The notes under the pieces were generated by a model, which was not told the DNA's origin, did not search any database, and worked only from the letters and a program-made list of their open reading frames with translations. A DNA stretch of 64,000 nucleotides. Source: CAYFKJ01 sp964343605. GTDB taxonomy: Bacteria; Pseudomonadota; Alphaproteobacteria; UBA2966. Where the stretch lies: positions 62,001-126,000 of the forward strand of contig CAYFKJ010000005.1 in NCBI GenBank assembly GCA_964343605.1, written 5' to 3'. This document shows, one piece after another, positions 50,552 through 58,914 of the stretch (the first letter of the stretch is position 1; every line of letters begins with the position of its first letter). Made by a program: the position numbers and the translations under genes.

Positions 50552-51871
50552 CTACTTTTTGCCGTAGGCGTAGGGCACCCAGTCGTCGACCTTGATCGTT
50601 TTGATGCCGAACACGGTTTCGCCGTCCTTGGTGATCATCGGCAGATCCGGCGTCGTGACGTTTTTCGGGATACGCTGGCCGGCGAGAATTTTGAGCAGTA
50701 CGCGTACGCCGATACCGCCCAGCAGCGGCGTGTAGGGTGCCGTGACGGCGATTTTGTCCTGCTTCATCGCTTCCAGGGCTTCAAAGAGATCGTCGTTGCT
50801 GAGGACGATAATGCGCTTGCCGTCTTTGCGGCTGTTCCAGCGCTTCGCTTCGTCGACAGCCAATACGGCGCCCATGCCCTGCTCCGCGCCGGTGCAGAAG
50901 ATGACATCGATGTCGGAATGTTCCTTGAGGGCTTGGCGCACTTGCTTCAGCGAGTCCGCCCGCGAACTGGAATTGTGGTAGCTCTGGATGATCCTGATGC
51001 CGGGAAAATAGCTAATGACCTTGAGGAAATGGCCCGTCCGCATGGAATCCGCCGTGCTGCCCAAGGGCTTCCGGATCATCAGCACCGACCCCTCCACCTT
51101 GCCGGTTTCCTTCAACAAGCGATGCACGAGATAGAGACCCTGCTGGGTGCCATTGGCCGGGAAGTTGCCGGTGATCTGGGCGCGCACCTTTTTCGAACCG
51201 ACAAGCCGGTCCACCGAAACGCTGGGCACGCCCGCGCTGGCGGCGCGATCGACGGGCGGGCCGGTCGGCGCTTCCTGCATGGGCCAGATCAAAATGCCGT
51301 CCACTTTCTTGGCGGCCAGTTCGTCGATCTGCTTGGCTTGTAGGTCGTTGTCGAATTTGGGGTCAAGCACCGTCAGGGTGACGTTGGGGTGGCGCTCGGC
51401 CTCCCATTTCGCGGAATCGGCGTTGTTGAGCAGCCAGGGATGCGAGAGGCCGTGGATCGTGTAGGCGATGTTGTAGTGCTTGTCGGGATCGCCGACGGGT
51501 CCCTCCGGCAGGGCGTGGACATTGCTGAACGGCAATCTCAGGTTCTGCTTGCTGATCGGGCCGACGATGTTGGTGCCGCCGCCGGGCGTGAACTCGGCGA
51601 CTCGGCCGAAGGGCCGCGGGTACTTGTTCATGTAGATGGCGAAGGCTTCCTTGCGGAAGATTTGGTTGACCTGCTTGTTGGCCTTGCTGACCGGAATGTT
51701 CTTCCAGAAGTTCAGCGCGTCCTGGTCTTTCAACTCAAGCGACGCGACATAATCCAGCAATTCCTGGTCCTGGAGTTTGGCCAGCTTGCGCCAGTCGACC
51801 TTCGCGCCGTACGCCTGCGTAGACAGCAGGCAAACGGCAAAAACCCCTGCGAGTACTTTGTCGAGTTTCAC
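50552..51871 (-). CDS. Periplasmic sugar-type binding protein (Peripla_BP_4), kinase-associated
   Basis: The GTG at 51871 is preceded by GGGAGGCG and yields 439 residues with a signal peptide (about 1-21, VLAGVFAVCLLSTQAYGA). The body has ribose-binding-protein-like blocks: HNIAYTIHGLSHPWLLNNADSAK split, IDELAAKKVDGILIWPMQ, GVPSVSVDRLVGSKKVRAQITGNF and DIDVIFCTGAEQGMGAVLAVDEA. No ABC ATPase or permease is nearby. The hybrid kinase gene follows after 4 bases. The arrangement parallels TorT-TorS and LuxP-LuxQ, where a binding protein presents its ligand to the kinase sensor domain. The ligand is unknown. Confidence 0.85.
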   Translation of the reverse strand: MKLDKVLAGVFAVCLLSTQAYGAKVDWRKLAKLQDQELLDYVASLELKDQDALNFWKNIPVSKANKQVNQIFRKEAFAIYMNKYPRPFGRVAEFTPGGGTNIVGPISKQNLRLPFSNVHALPEGPVGDPDKHYNIAYTIHGLSHPWLLNNADSAKWEAERHPNVTLTVLDPKFDNDLQAKQIDELAAKKVDGILIWPMQEAPTGPPVDRAASAGVPSVSVDRLVGSKKVRAQITGNFPANGTQQGLYLVHRLLKETGKVEGSVLMIRKPLGSTADSMRTGHFLKVISYFPGIRIIQSYHNSSSRADSLKQVRQALKEHSDIDVIFCTGAEQGMGAVLAVDEAKRWNSRKDGKRIIVLSNDDLFEALEAMKQDKIAVTAPYTPLLGGIGVRVLLKILAGQRIPKNVTTPDLPMITKDGETVFGIKTIKVDDWVPYAYGKK

Positions 51872-52015
51872 TTGACGCCTCCCAAATTTCGACGGCGAAC
51901 ATCTTGCTCTGAATTGAAAACCGTCGCAAATGGATATCACTCGCCTCGGAAATCAAGTGGTTTAACTCACCGCAATTTCCAGATAGCGAGTGTCGCCGCG
52001 AAACATGTGCAGTTG

Positions 52016-52621
52016 TCAGGCGTTCCAGGCTTTCTGCATCGCCGGGCGGGCGTTCAGGCGCTCAATGTAGGCGGTAACGTTGGGCTTATCAGAGATGTCG
52101 GCACCCAACCTCGAAGCCACGGTGCAGGCGTGGCCGGTCATGATGTCGGCGCCGCTGAAGTCGCCGGCCAGGTATTCGCGGCCTTCGAGGGCTCCCTCGA
52201 CCGCCCCCAGCATTTTCGTCAGGAGCCGCGTGGCGCGGTCGATGTTGACCGGATTGCGCTTTTCCTCGGGCAGGAATTTGGTCTCGACCACCACGACGTT
52301 GACCGGCGGCATGATCATGCCCTCGGCGTAGTGGAGCCACTGCAGATAAGCAGGAAACTCGGGGGATTCCGGTTCCGGCATGAGGCGCCCCTCGCCGTAC
52401 TTCGCCAGCACGTACTGGACGATGGCGCCTGATTCGAAGATCGTGACGTCGCCGTCTTCCAGCGTCGGCACGCGGCCCATGGGGTGGACGTTCAAATATT
52501 CGCCCTCTCGCATGGCGCGGTCGCCGAGCTTGAAACGTTCGAGCTCGTATGAGAGGCCCAGTTCCTCCAGCAGCCAGACAATGCGGACGGCGCGGGTATT
52601 CGGTGCGTAATAGACTTTCAT
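52016..52621 (-). CDS. Glutathione S-transferase
   Basis: A 201-residue GST. The thioredoxin-like N-terminal domain begins MKVYYAPNTRAVRIVWLLEELGL and contains VPTLEDGDVTIFESGAIVQYVL, where Glu-Ser contacts glutathione. The helical C-terminal domain (about 85-200) has EGREYLAGDFSGADIMTGHA, the usual N-capping motif region. It would conjugate or reduce electrophiles with glutathione. It is divergent from an HxlR regulator gene, with a palindrome in the 79-base gap, suggesting control by that regulator. Confidence 0.9.
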   Translation of the reverse strand: MKVYYAPNTRAVRIVWLLEELGLSYELERFKLGDRAMREGEYLNVHPMGRVPTLEDGDVTIFESGAIVQYVLAKYGEGRLMPEPESPEFPAYLQWLHYAEGMIMPPVNVVVVETKFLPEEKRNPVNIDRATRLLTKMLGAVEGALEGREYLAGDFSGADIMTGHACTVASRLGADISDKPNVTAYIERLNARPAMQKAWNA

Positions 52622-52675
52622 GGCGTGCTCAGAGACCCCGTTGGCTTGAAGTTGAAGAAGGCTTGTGCCAAAGTA

Positions 52676-52692
52676 ACTTCATATTTTGAAGT
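52676..52692. promoter_or_regulatory. Inverted repeat, candidate HxlR operator
   Basis: ACTTCA-TATTT-TGAAGT is a perfect 6+6 repeat with a 5-base AT centre, located 8 bases before the HxlR start and between the divergent GST and HxlR genes. Its location allows control of both. Confidence 0.5.
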
Positions 52693-52700
52693 GAGTCAAC

Positions 52701-53207
52701 ATGAGCCGCTCCGATCTCTCGAATATGACCTGCAGCGTCGCCCGCGCGGTGGAGATCATCGGCGATTCCTGGTCGCAGATGATCCTGCGGGAGATGTTCC
52801 TGGGATCTCGCCGTTTCGACGAGTTGCAGCGGCACACGGGCGCCTCGCCGCATGTCCTGAGCCAGCGTCTCAAACGCCTGGAAGCCGAAGGTATCGTCAG
52901 ACGCCGCCCCTATACGGACCGGCCGCCGCGGCATGAATACAAACTGACGGAAAAGGGGCGGGATCTCTGGCCCGTTATCATCGCGCTGAAATCCTGGGGC
53001 GACCGCTGGCTCGACGGTCCGGCGGAAACGCCCATTAAGCTTACCCATACGGACTGTGGTCAAGTTACCCGACCGCAACTGGTGTGTTCGGACTGCGGCG
53101 AGCCCATTCACGCTCTGAGTTGCCGGGCGAGCCTGTCGCCGGAGATGGTGCGGGAACGTGAAGCCGCGGCGCCGCCACCGATCAATTATTCGAGGAGTGA
53201 AAGGTAG
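52701..53207 (+). CDS. HxlR-family winged-helix regulator
   Basis: A 168-residue regulator with the HxlR pattern: an N-terminal CSVARAVEIIGDSWSQMILREMFLGSRRFDELQRHTGASPHVLSQRLKRLEAEGIV (two blocks, about 11-68), then the wing RRPYTDRPPRHEYKLTEKGRDLWPV. A C-terminal extension contains CxxC (LVCSDCGEPI) plus further cysteines (Cys12, the THTDCGQ Cys, and one in LSCRAS), possibly a metal or redox site. It is divergent from GST and followed after 5 bases by a nitronate monooxygenase-like gene. Confidence 0.88.
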   Translation: MSRSDLSNMTCSVARAVEIIGDSWSQMILREMFLGSRRFDELQRHTGASPHVLSQRLKRLEAEGIVRRRPYTDRPPRHEYKLTEKGRDLWPVIIALKSWGDRWLDGPAETPIKLTHTDCGQVTRPQLVCSDCGEPIHALSCRASLSPEMVREREAAAPPPINYSRSER

Positions 53208-53212
53208 CAACC

Positions 53213-54202
53213 ATGAAAACGCGTATCACCGAAATGTTCGGCATCGAACACCCCATCATCCAGGGCGGCATGCACTACGTCGGGTTCGCCGAGCTGGCGG
53301 CAGCGGTGTCGAACGCCGGCGGCCTCGGCATCATTACCGGTTTGACGCAGAAAACACCGCAGGACCTCGCCAAGGAGATCGCGCGCTGCCACGAGATGAC
53401 GGACAAGCCGTTCGGCGTGAACCTGACCTTCCTGCCGGTCATTACCGCGCCAGACTATCCGGGTTACATCAGCGCAATCATCGAGGGCGGCGTGAAGATC
53501 GTCGAAACCGCGGGCCGCAATCCCCAGGAACATCTGCCCAGGCTGCAGGAGGCCGGCATCAAGGTGATCCACAAGTGCACCTCGGTGCGCCACTCGCTCA
53601 AAGCCGAAGCCATCGGCTGTGATGCCGTGTCGGTTGACGGCTTCGAATGCGGCGGTCATCCCGGTGAGGACGACATCCCCAACATGATCCTGCTGCCGCG
53701 GGCCGCCGATGAATTGAAGATCCCCTTCGTGTCGTCCGGCGGCATGGCCGATGCCCGCAGCCTCGTCGCCTCGCTCGCCATGGGCGCGGACGGCATGAAC
53801 ATGGGCACGCGCTTTATTGCCACTAAGGAAGCGCCGGTGCATGACAAGGTCAAGGAAGCGATCGTGGCGGCCAGCGAACTCGATACCCGCCTGGTCATGC
53901 GGCCCTTGCGCAACACCGAGCGCGTCCTGAACAACGCGGCGGTCGAACGGGTGCTGGAGAAGGAGCGCGCCCTGGGCACGGACGTCAAATTCGAGGACAT
54001 CATGGAGGAGGTCGCCGGCGTTTACCCCAAGGTCATGATGGACGGCGACGTCGACGGCGGCGCCTGGTCCTGCGGCATGGTGGCGGGCCTGATCAATGAT
54101 ATTCCCACTTGCCAGGAATTGATCGACGGCATCATGGAGGAAGCCGAAGCGCTGATCCGCAGCCGTCTTGAGGGCATGCTGAGTGAAAATGTCGCGGCCT
54201 AG
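53213..54202 (+). CDS. NAD(P)H-dependent flavin oxidoreductase / nitronate monooxygenase family
   Basis: A 329-residue FMN TIM-barrel protein. Signatures are HPIIQGGMHYVGFAELAAAVSNAGGLGIITG at the N-terminus (two blocks), KVIHKCTSVRHSLKA, VDGFECGGHPGEDD, and the phosphate loop SSGGMADARSLVASLAMGADGMNMGTRF. The family includes nitronate monooxygenases and related ene-reductases. It follows the HxlR gene and probably belongs to the same stress-response unit with GST. Substrate unassigned. Confidence 0.88.
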   Translation: MKTRITEMFGIEHPIIQGGMHYVGFAELAAAVSNAGGLGIITGLTQKTPQDLAKEIARCHEMTDKPFGVNLTFLPVITAPDYPGYISAIIEGGVKIVETAGRNPQEHLPRLQEAGIKVIHKCTSVRHSLKAEAIGCDAVSVDGFECGGHPGEDDIPNMILLPRAADELKIPFVSSGGMADARSLVASLAMGADGMNMGTRFIATKEAPVHDKVKEAIVAASELDTRLVMRPLRNTERVLNNAAVERVLEKERALGTDVKFEDIMEEVAGVYPKVMMDGDVDGGAWSCGMVAGLINDIPTCQELIDGIMEEAEALIRSRLEGMLSENVAA

Positions 54203-54314
54203 TGACGGTGAAATATAGAGAAATGCGGCAGCATGATCGCCAAATATAGATAGCGGGGGGCAACGGAAATTGGTTGACTGACCGGAAGGGATTGGGTCGA
54301 GGAGATGACCGCCC

Positions 54315-56975
54315 ATGGTCGAAGACGACAAACCGCAAACCCATTCCCGCCAGGACGGTGTTAAAGGCGGCGAGGGATTTCTCTATCTCCCGCCGCAGGA
54401 TACACGCGCCCTGCCGGACTGGACGGCGGCGCCAGATGTAATATTCAGCCGTGCCGGAGATGATCTGATCATTGTTTCCCCTATGGGACAGGTGATTGTC
54501 GTTGGCGAATACTTCACCGCCGACGGCAAGAGGGTATTGACCACCGAATCCGGTGCGGCGGTGGAAATCGTGCTGCAAACTTCGGCAGACGAAGGCCCGC
54601 GAGTCGTGGCCGAAACTGAAATTACACCGGGTGAGCAAGAGGCCGGGCTGTTGGCGGAGGCCGAGGAGGCCTCGAATTTTGCCGAAAAAGTCGCCCTGCA
54701 AAGCGGCGCCTCGGAATCCGAGGCCCAGCTCGCCGCCGATAAGGCCTTTGCAGATACTTTGGCGCGGGGGGCAGTTGAAAGCGACGGCATCGAAGTCGCT
54801 TCAGTCGAGCCGATATCCTACGCTCTGACGGTCGACCAGGCGGTCAAGATGCCGGGTTACACGCCGGAACCGCCGGGAGCCTTGAACAATCTCGGCGATT
54901 TGGCCGACCGCCGGGAAGACGGCGGTGAGACAGGGGTGACCAGATCATCGGTTGATGATGATCGCCGGGAAGTGGCCGCATCCGAAGATCGCGGGTCAAC
55001 GGCGGACGATAAACCAGCTGCAGCCGGCACCCAGCCCGAGCCTGAGCCCGAACCGGAGCCGGAACCCGAACCCGAACCGGAACCCGAACCGGAGCCGGAA
55101 CCCGAACCCGAACCGGAGCCGGAACCCGAACCGGAGCCGGAACCCGAACCCGAACCGGAGCCGGAACCCGAACCACCCATCCTGTCCACCCATCCGGCGC
55201 AGGGGGATGAGGATACGGCGATCCCGCTAAGCCTGAGCGCATCGCTGACCAATCCGGCCGATCAGCGTGACCTTCGCATCATCGTGACCGGGTTGCCCGA
55301 CGGCGCTGTGCTCTCCGCCGGAACGAACCAGAGCGACGGCAGTTGGCTGCTATCGCCGGGGGAACTGGCCAATCTCAGCCTAACGCCGCCTCCCGATGAT
55401 TCCGACGACATAGCACTCACGGTCACGGCCGAAGCCCGGGATTCCGAAACAGGCGAGATAGCGTCCACCACATCCGGGCTGGAAGTTACGGTAGCGGGCA
55501 TCGCCGACACCCCGGTGCTTTCGACGGAAGACGTCGCCGGCGCGGAAGACCAGTCCATCGCCCTCGACGTTTCGGCGGCGTTGAGCGACACGGAAGGAGA
55601 AATTCTTCTGGTTCGGATCAGCGGCGTGCCCGAGGGCGCAACCCTTTCTGCCGGGAACGACATCGGCGGCGGGGTGTGGATGCTGGGCGTCGATCATCTC
55701 GAAAACCTCTCCATTACACCGGCGGAGAACGATAGCAGCGATATCGACCTTACCGTCGCAGTCACCGCCCTGGAGGAGGGCACGACGGCTGCCGTCACGG
55801 ATACATTCCGGGTGGCGGTTAGCGGCGTCGCGGACCGGCCGACCGTTCAGGTGAGCGATGCCGGCGGCATGGCCGGGGTACCGATTCCCCTCGATGTTTC
55901 GGCCAGCCTGACCGATCCCTCTGAAGACCTCGAGGTCACCATCGGCGGGATACCGCCAGGAGCGATTTTGCGCTCGGGCAACCGGCGCTTTCGGGCAACG
56001 GAAAAGCGCTCGTCGGTTGACGTCACAAAATGGGACCTCGAGAACCTGACGGTCACGCCGCCGAGCGGAGACGATACGGATTTCACGCTCACCGTCACGG
56101 CCGTATCCAGCGAAACCGACGGCACCGACACTGCCACTGAGGAAGCGACCCTGGACGTCATTGTCGAGCCGTTCGAAATTTTCGGAACGGAGGATGCCGA
56201 CGTCATTTCCGGAACCGGCAGCGATGACATTATCCACGCGCTTGGCGGTGACGACGTGGTGAAAGCGGGAACAGGTTCGGATACGGTCTATGCCGGTTCC
56301 GGCGCAGACACCGTGAAAGGCGCCGGCGGCGACGACATTCTCTACGGTGAGGAGGGCGAAGACGTACTCGAAGGCGGCACTGGAGAGGATATCCTTTATG
56401 GCGGCGCTGATGACGACACGCTCGAAGGCGGCGGGGGCGATGACGTCCTCCATGGCGAAGCCGGTGACGACGTGCTGGACGGCGGCACTGGGGCGGATAT
56501 CCTCTACGGCGGCGAAGGCGCCGACACGCTTCTCGGTAAAGGCGGGAAGGACGAACTCCATGGCGGCGCGGGCGACGATACGCTGAGCGGCGGCGGGCAG
56601 GATGATGTATTGATTGGCGGCGCCGGCGCCGACGAACTGACCGGCGGCAAGGGAAAGGACGAGTTTCATTTCCAGTTCGTCGAAGAACTGGGCGACACCA
56701 TCACGGATTTCAAAAGCGGCAGCGACAGGTTGACGTTCGACGCCAACGAATTCACAGCGGAATACAATGCCGAAACCGGAGAACTTGACCCATCGGCATT
56801 CGCAAGTCTCGCCGACTTCGATCCGGCACAGCCTTCGACCACGGCGTCGTTCGTCTTCGATCAAGCAACCGAGAACCTCTACTATGACCAGAGCGGCACC
56901 GGGGAGGGCTATACGCTGGTCGCCAACATCGACGACGGCGAAATCGATCTCAGCGATATTCTGATGATCGACTGA
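54315..56975 (+). CDS. Large RTX (haemolysin-type calcium-binding) secreted protein with a Pro-Glu spacer
   Basis: An 886-residue acidic protein without an N-terminal signal peptide, as expected for a type-I secretion substrate. Residues 1-240 are acidic and rich in Ala/Glu. Residues 241-286 are 23 Pro-Glu pairs. About 290-620 has three or four beta-sandwich-like repeats of some 100 residues (compare LSTEDVAGAEDQSIALDVSAAL with IPLDVSASLTDPSEDLEV). About 622-785 holds RTX nonapeptides (GGDDxLxGG-like). The end (FHFQFVEELGDTITDFKSGSDRL) resembles RTX C-terminal secretion domains. Secretion genes are not in the window. A surface or matrix role is inferred; no catalytic domain was seen. Confidence 0.85.
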   Translation: MVEDDKPQTHSRQDGVKGGEGFLYLPPQDTRALPDWTAAPDVIFSRAGDDLIIVSPMGQVIVVGEYFTADGKRVLTTESGAAVEIVLQTSADEGPRVVAETEITPGEQEAGLLAEAEEASNFAEKVALQSGASESEAQLAADKAFADTLARGAVESDGIEVASVEPISYALTVDQAVKMPGYTPEPPGALNNLGDLADRREDGGETGVTRSSVDDDRREVAASEDRGSTADDKPAAAGTQPEPEPEPEPEPEPEPEPEPEPEPEPEPEPEPEPEPEPEPEPEPEPEPPILSTHPAQGDEDTAIPLSLSASLTNPADQRDLRIIVTGLPDGAVLSAGTNQSDGSWLLSPGELANLSLTPPPDDSDDIALTVTAEARDSETGEIASTTSGLEVTVAGIADTPVLSTEDVAGAEDQSIALDVSAALSDTEGEILLVRISGVPEGATLSAGNDIGGGVWMLGVDHLENLSITPAENDSSDIDLTVAVTALEEGTTAAVTDTFRVAVSGVADRPTVQVSDAGGMAGVPIPLDVSASLTDPSEDLEVTIGGIPPGAILRSGNRRFRATEKRSSVDVTKWDLENLTVTPPSGDDTDFTLTVTAVSSETDGTDTATEEATLDVIVEPFEIFGTEDADVISGTGSDDIIHALGGDDVVKAGTGSDTVYAGSGADTVKGAGGDDILYGEEGEDVLEGGTGEDILYGGADDDTLEGGGGDDVLHGEAGDDVLDGGTGADILYGGEGADTLLGKGGKDELHGGAGDDTLSGGGQDDVLIGGAGADELTGGKGKDEFHFQFVEELGDTITDFKSGSDRLTFDANEFTAEYNAETGELDPSAFASLADFDPAQPSTTASFVFDQATENLYYDQSGTGEGYTLVANIDDGEIDLSDILMID
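55035..55172 (+). repeat. Tandem repeat encoding 23 Pro-Glu dipeptides
   Basis: 46 codons alternate Pro and Glu without exception. Synonymous codons recur in a higher-order pattern (units such as GAACCGGAGCCGGAACCC), showing growth by repeat duplication. The product is a stiff, negatively charged rod that separates the N-terminal region from the beta-sandwich repeats. It is likely to vary in length between strains. Confidence 0.95.
56182..56670 (+). repeat. RTX calcium-binding nonapeptide repeat array
   Basis: The encoded array has about 17 units of the pattern GGxGxDxLx, e.g. GGDDVVKAG, GGDDILYGE, GGDDVLHGE, GGADILYGG-like and GGAGDDTLSGG. Such arrays bind calcium and fold as parallel beta rolls outside the cell. 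Confidence 0.9.
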
Positions 56976-57020
56976 CCTTTCCGGCTCAAGAAGTTGTAAC
57001 CAAGGAAAGATGTGACCTTC

Positions 57021-57641
57021 ATGAAAAGCGTTGATTTTTACTTCGATTTCGGCAGTCCGACAGCCTACATCGCCTACAAGGTGCTACCCCGAATCACCGA
57101 AAAAGCCGGTGCTGCGCTCAAGTACAAACCTATCCTGCTCGGCGGCATCTTCAAGGCGACCGGAAATGCGAGCCCCGTGACGGTGGCGGCCAAGGGGCGC
57201 TACATGGGCAGCGACATTCCGCGTTTCGCCGAAAAATACGGCGTGCCCTACAATTTCAACCCGAACTTCCCGATCAACACACTGGCGCTGATGCGCGGAG
57301 CGGCGGCCTACCAGGACGAGGACAAATTCGCCTCCTATTTGGACGCGGTTTTCGACGCCATGTGGCTGAACGAAAAGGATATGAACGACCCCGAGGTAGC
57401 GGGCGCCGTCCTGGCCGAGGCGGGCTTCGACCCCGCCGAGTTTATGGCGCGCGTGGGCGATCAGGCTGTCAAGGACAAGCTGATGGCCGATACCGAAGCG
57501 GCCGTCGAGCGCGGCCTGTTCGGCGCGCCCACCATGTTCGTCGGCGACGACATGTTCTGGGGCCAGGACCGCCTGCACTTTGTCGCCGAGGCCCTCGGCG
57601 TCAACATCTGCGACGTCGTGCCCGACTTCATCAAGGCTTAG
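57021..57641 (+). CDS. 2-hydroxychromene-2-carboxylate isomerase family protein (DsbA/kappa-GST fold)
   Basis: From the ATG at 57021 (AAGGAAAG 11 bases upstream; a GTG at 57012 is too close to that site) the protein has 206 residues. It begins KSVDFYFDFGSPTAYIAYKVLP, where the Ser of FGSPT replaces the DsbA cysteines, as in NahD and kappa-class GSTs. GLFGAPTMFVGDDMFWGQDRL near the end is the cis-Pro motif. Such enzymes isomerise a chromene in naphthalene breakdown, or act as GSTs. It is followed tail-to-tail by pobA on the opposite strand. Confidence 0.87.
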   Translation: MKSVDFYFDFGSPTAYIAYKVLPRITEKAGAALKYKPILLGGIFKATGNASPVTVAAKGRYMGSDIPRFAEKYGVPYNFNPNFPINTLALMRGAAAYQDEDKFASYLDAVFDAMWLNEKDMNDPEVAGAVLAEAGFDPAEFMARVGDQAVKDKLMADTEAAVERGLFGAPTMFVGDDMFWGQDRLHFVAEALGVNICDVVPDFIKA

Positions 57642-57649
57642 CGGCCGGT

Positions 57650-58825
57650 CTATTCGTAAGGCAGTCCGACGTAGTTCTCGGCCAGCGCCGTCATCGCCGC
57701 TTCCGACGAGACCAGGTACTCGAGCTCCGCCTTCTGGATGCGGCGTTCGAACGGCGTTTCCTCGGTGAAGTGGTGAAGCGTCGTTGTCATCCACCAGGAA
57801 AAACGCTCGGCTTTCCAGATCCTGCTCAGCGCCTTCTCCGAATAGCTTTCCAGCCCGGCGTCATCGCCCTTGTTGAAGTGATCGATCAGGCCGCGTGAGA
57901 GGAAATAGATATCCGATGCCGCCAGGTTGAGCCCTTTCGCGCCGGTGGGCGGCACGATGTGGGCGGCGTCCCCCGCCAGGAACAGCCGGCCGTGGCGCAG
58001 CGGTTCGGCGACGAAGCTGCGCAAGGGCGCGATGCTCTTCTCGATTGACGGACCGGTGACGAGATTGGCGGAAAGTTCGTCCGGCAGGCGCGCCGACAGT
58101 TCCTCCCAGAAACGGTCGTCGGGCCAGCTCTTGACCTCCTCCGCCAGGCTGCACTGCACGTAATAGCGGCTGCGCGTCATCGAGCGCATGGAGCAAAGCG
58201 CAAAACCCCGCTGGTCGTTGACGTACACCAGTTCGTCCGCGATGGGCGGCGTATCCGAAAGCAAGCCGAGCCAGCCGAAGGGATAGACCCGCTCGAAGGA
58301 TTTGATCTTGTCCGCCGGAATCGACTTGCGGCAGATGCCGTGGAAGCCGTCGCAGCCGGCGATGAAATCGCAGTCGATGCGGTGGCTTTCGCCGTCTTTT
58401 TCATAGGTGACGTAGGGTGTGTCGCCGTCGAAATCGTGGGGTTGCACGTTCTGGGCTTCGTCGATAATGGTGCCGCCCATGGCGTCGCGCGCATCGAACA
58501 GGTCCTGCGTCAGTTCCGTCTGGCCGTAGACCATGACCGTCGACCCGCCCGTCAGCTCCCGCAGGTTGACGTAGTGGGGTTTGCCGTCGAAGACGATATT
58601 GAAACCGTCGTGCACCAAGCCCTCGCGGTCCATGCGCTCGCCGGCGCCGGCTTCGCGCAACAGGTCCACCATGCCCTGCTCCAGCACGCCGGCGCGGATG
58701 CGGCCCAGCACGTACTCCCGGCTGCGGTTCTCCAGAATGACGGATTCGATCCCCTGCTTGTGCAAAAGCTGTGAGAGCAAAAGTCCGGAGGGGCCGGAAC
58801 CGATGATTGCCACTTGCGTCTTCAT
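57650..58825 (-). CDS. pobA: 4-hydroxybenzoate 3-monooxygenase
   Basis: From the Met at 58825 the protein has 391 residues, essentially the length of Pseudomonas PobA (394). It starts MKTQVAIIGSGPSGLLLSQLLHKQGI (dinucleotide GxGxxG motif). Signature parts of the hydroxylase are RIRAGVLEQGMVDLLREAG, the CDGFHGICRKSIP segment (DG motif), RYYVQCSLAEEV and LAGDAAHIVPPTGAKGLN (GD motif). It hydroxylates 4-hydroxybenzoate to protocatechuate with NADPH and O2. Protocatechuate pathway genes are not in the window. Confidence 0.93.
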   Translation of the reverse strand: MKTQVAIIGSGPSGLLLSQLLHKQGIESVILENRSREYVLGRIRAGVLEQGMVDLLREAGAGERMDREGLVHDGFNIVFDGKPHYVNLRELTGGSTVMVYGQTELTQDLFDARDAMGGTIIDEAQNVQPHDFDGDTPYVTYEKDGESHRIDCDFIAGCDGFHGICRKSIPADKIKSFERVYPFGWLGLLSDTPPIADELVYVNDQRGFALCSMRSMTRSRYYVQCSLAEEVKSWPDDRFWEELSARLPDELSANLVTGPSIEKSIAPLRSFVAEPLRHGRLFLAGDAAHIVPPTGAKGLNLAASDIYFLSRGLIDHFNKGDDAGLESYSEKALSRIWKAERFSWWMTTTLHHFTEETPFERRIQKAELEYLVSSEAAMTALAENYVGLPYE

Positions 58826-58914
58826 GGTGACTATTTCTCCAATTCCTGTACAACGCCCTGCCATAGCATATCGCGTTTCGGGTATCATATTGGAATAGCG
58901 GAGGACCTATTCGA

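Noticed and set aside
54857..55252. Gly-Ser repeat protein on the minus strand
   Set aside because: It is the reverse-strand reading of the Pro-Glu codons of the RTX gene.
55380..56864. 494-residue minus-strand open frame opposite the RTX protein
   Set aside because: The plus-strand frame has clear RTX and beta-sandwich repeats; the opposite frame is a low-information shadow.
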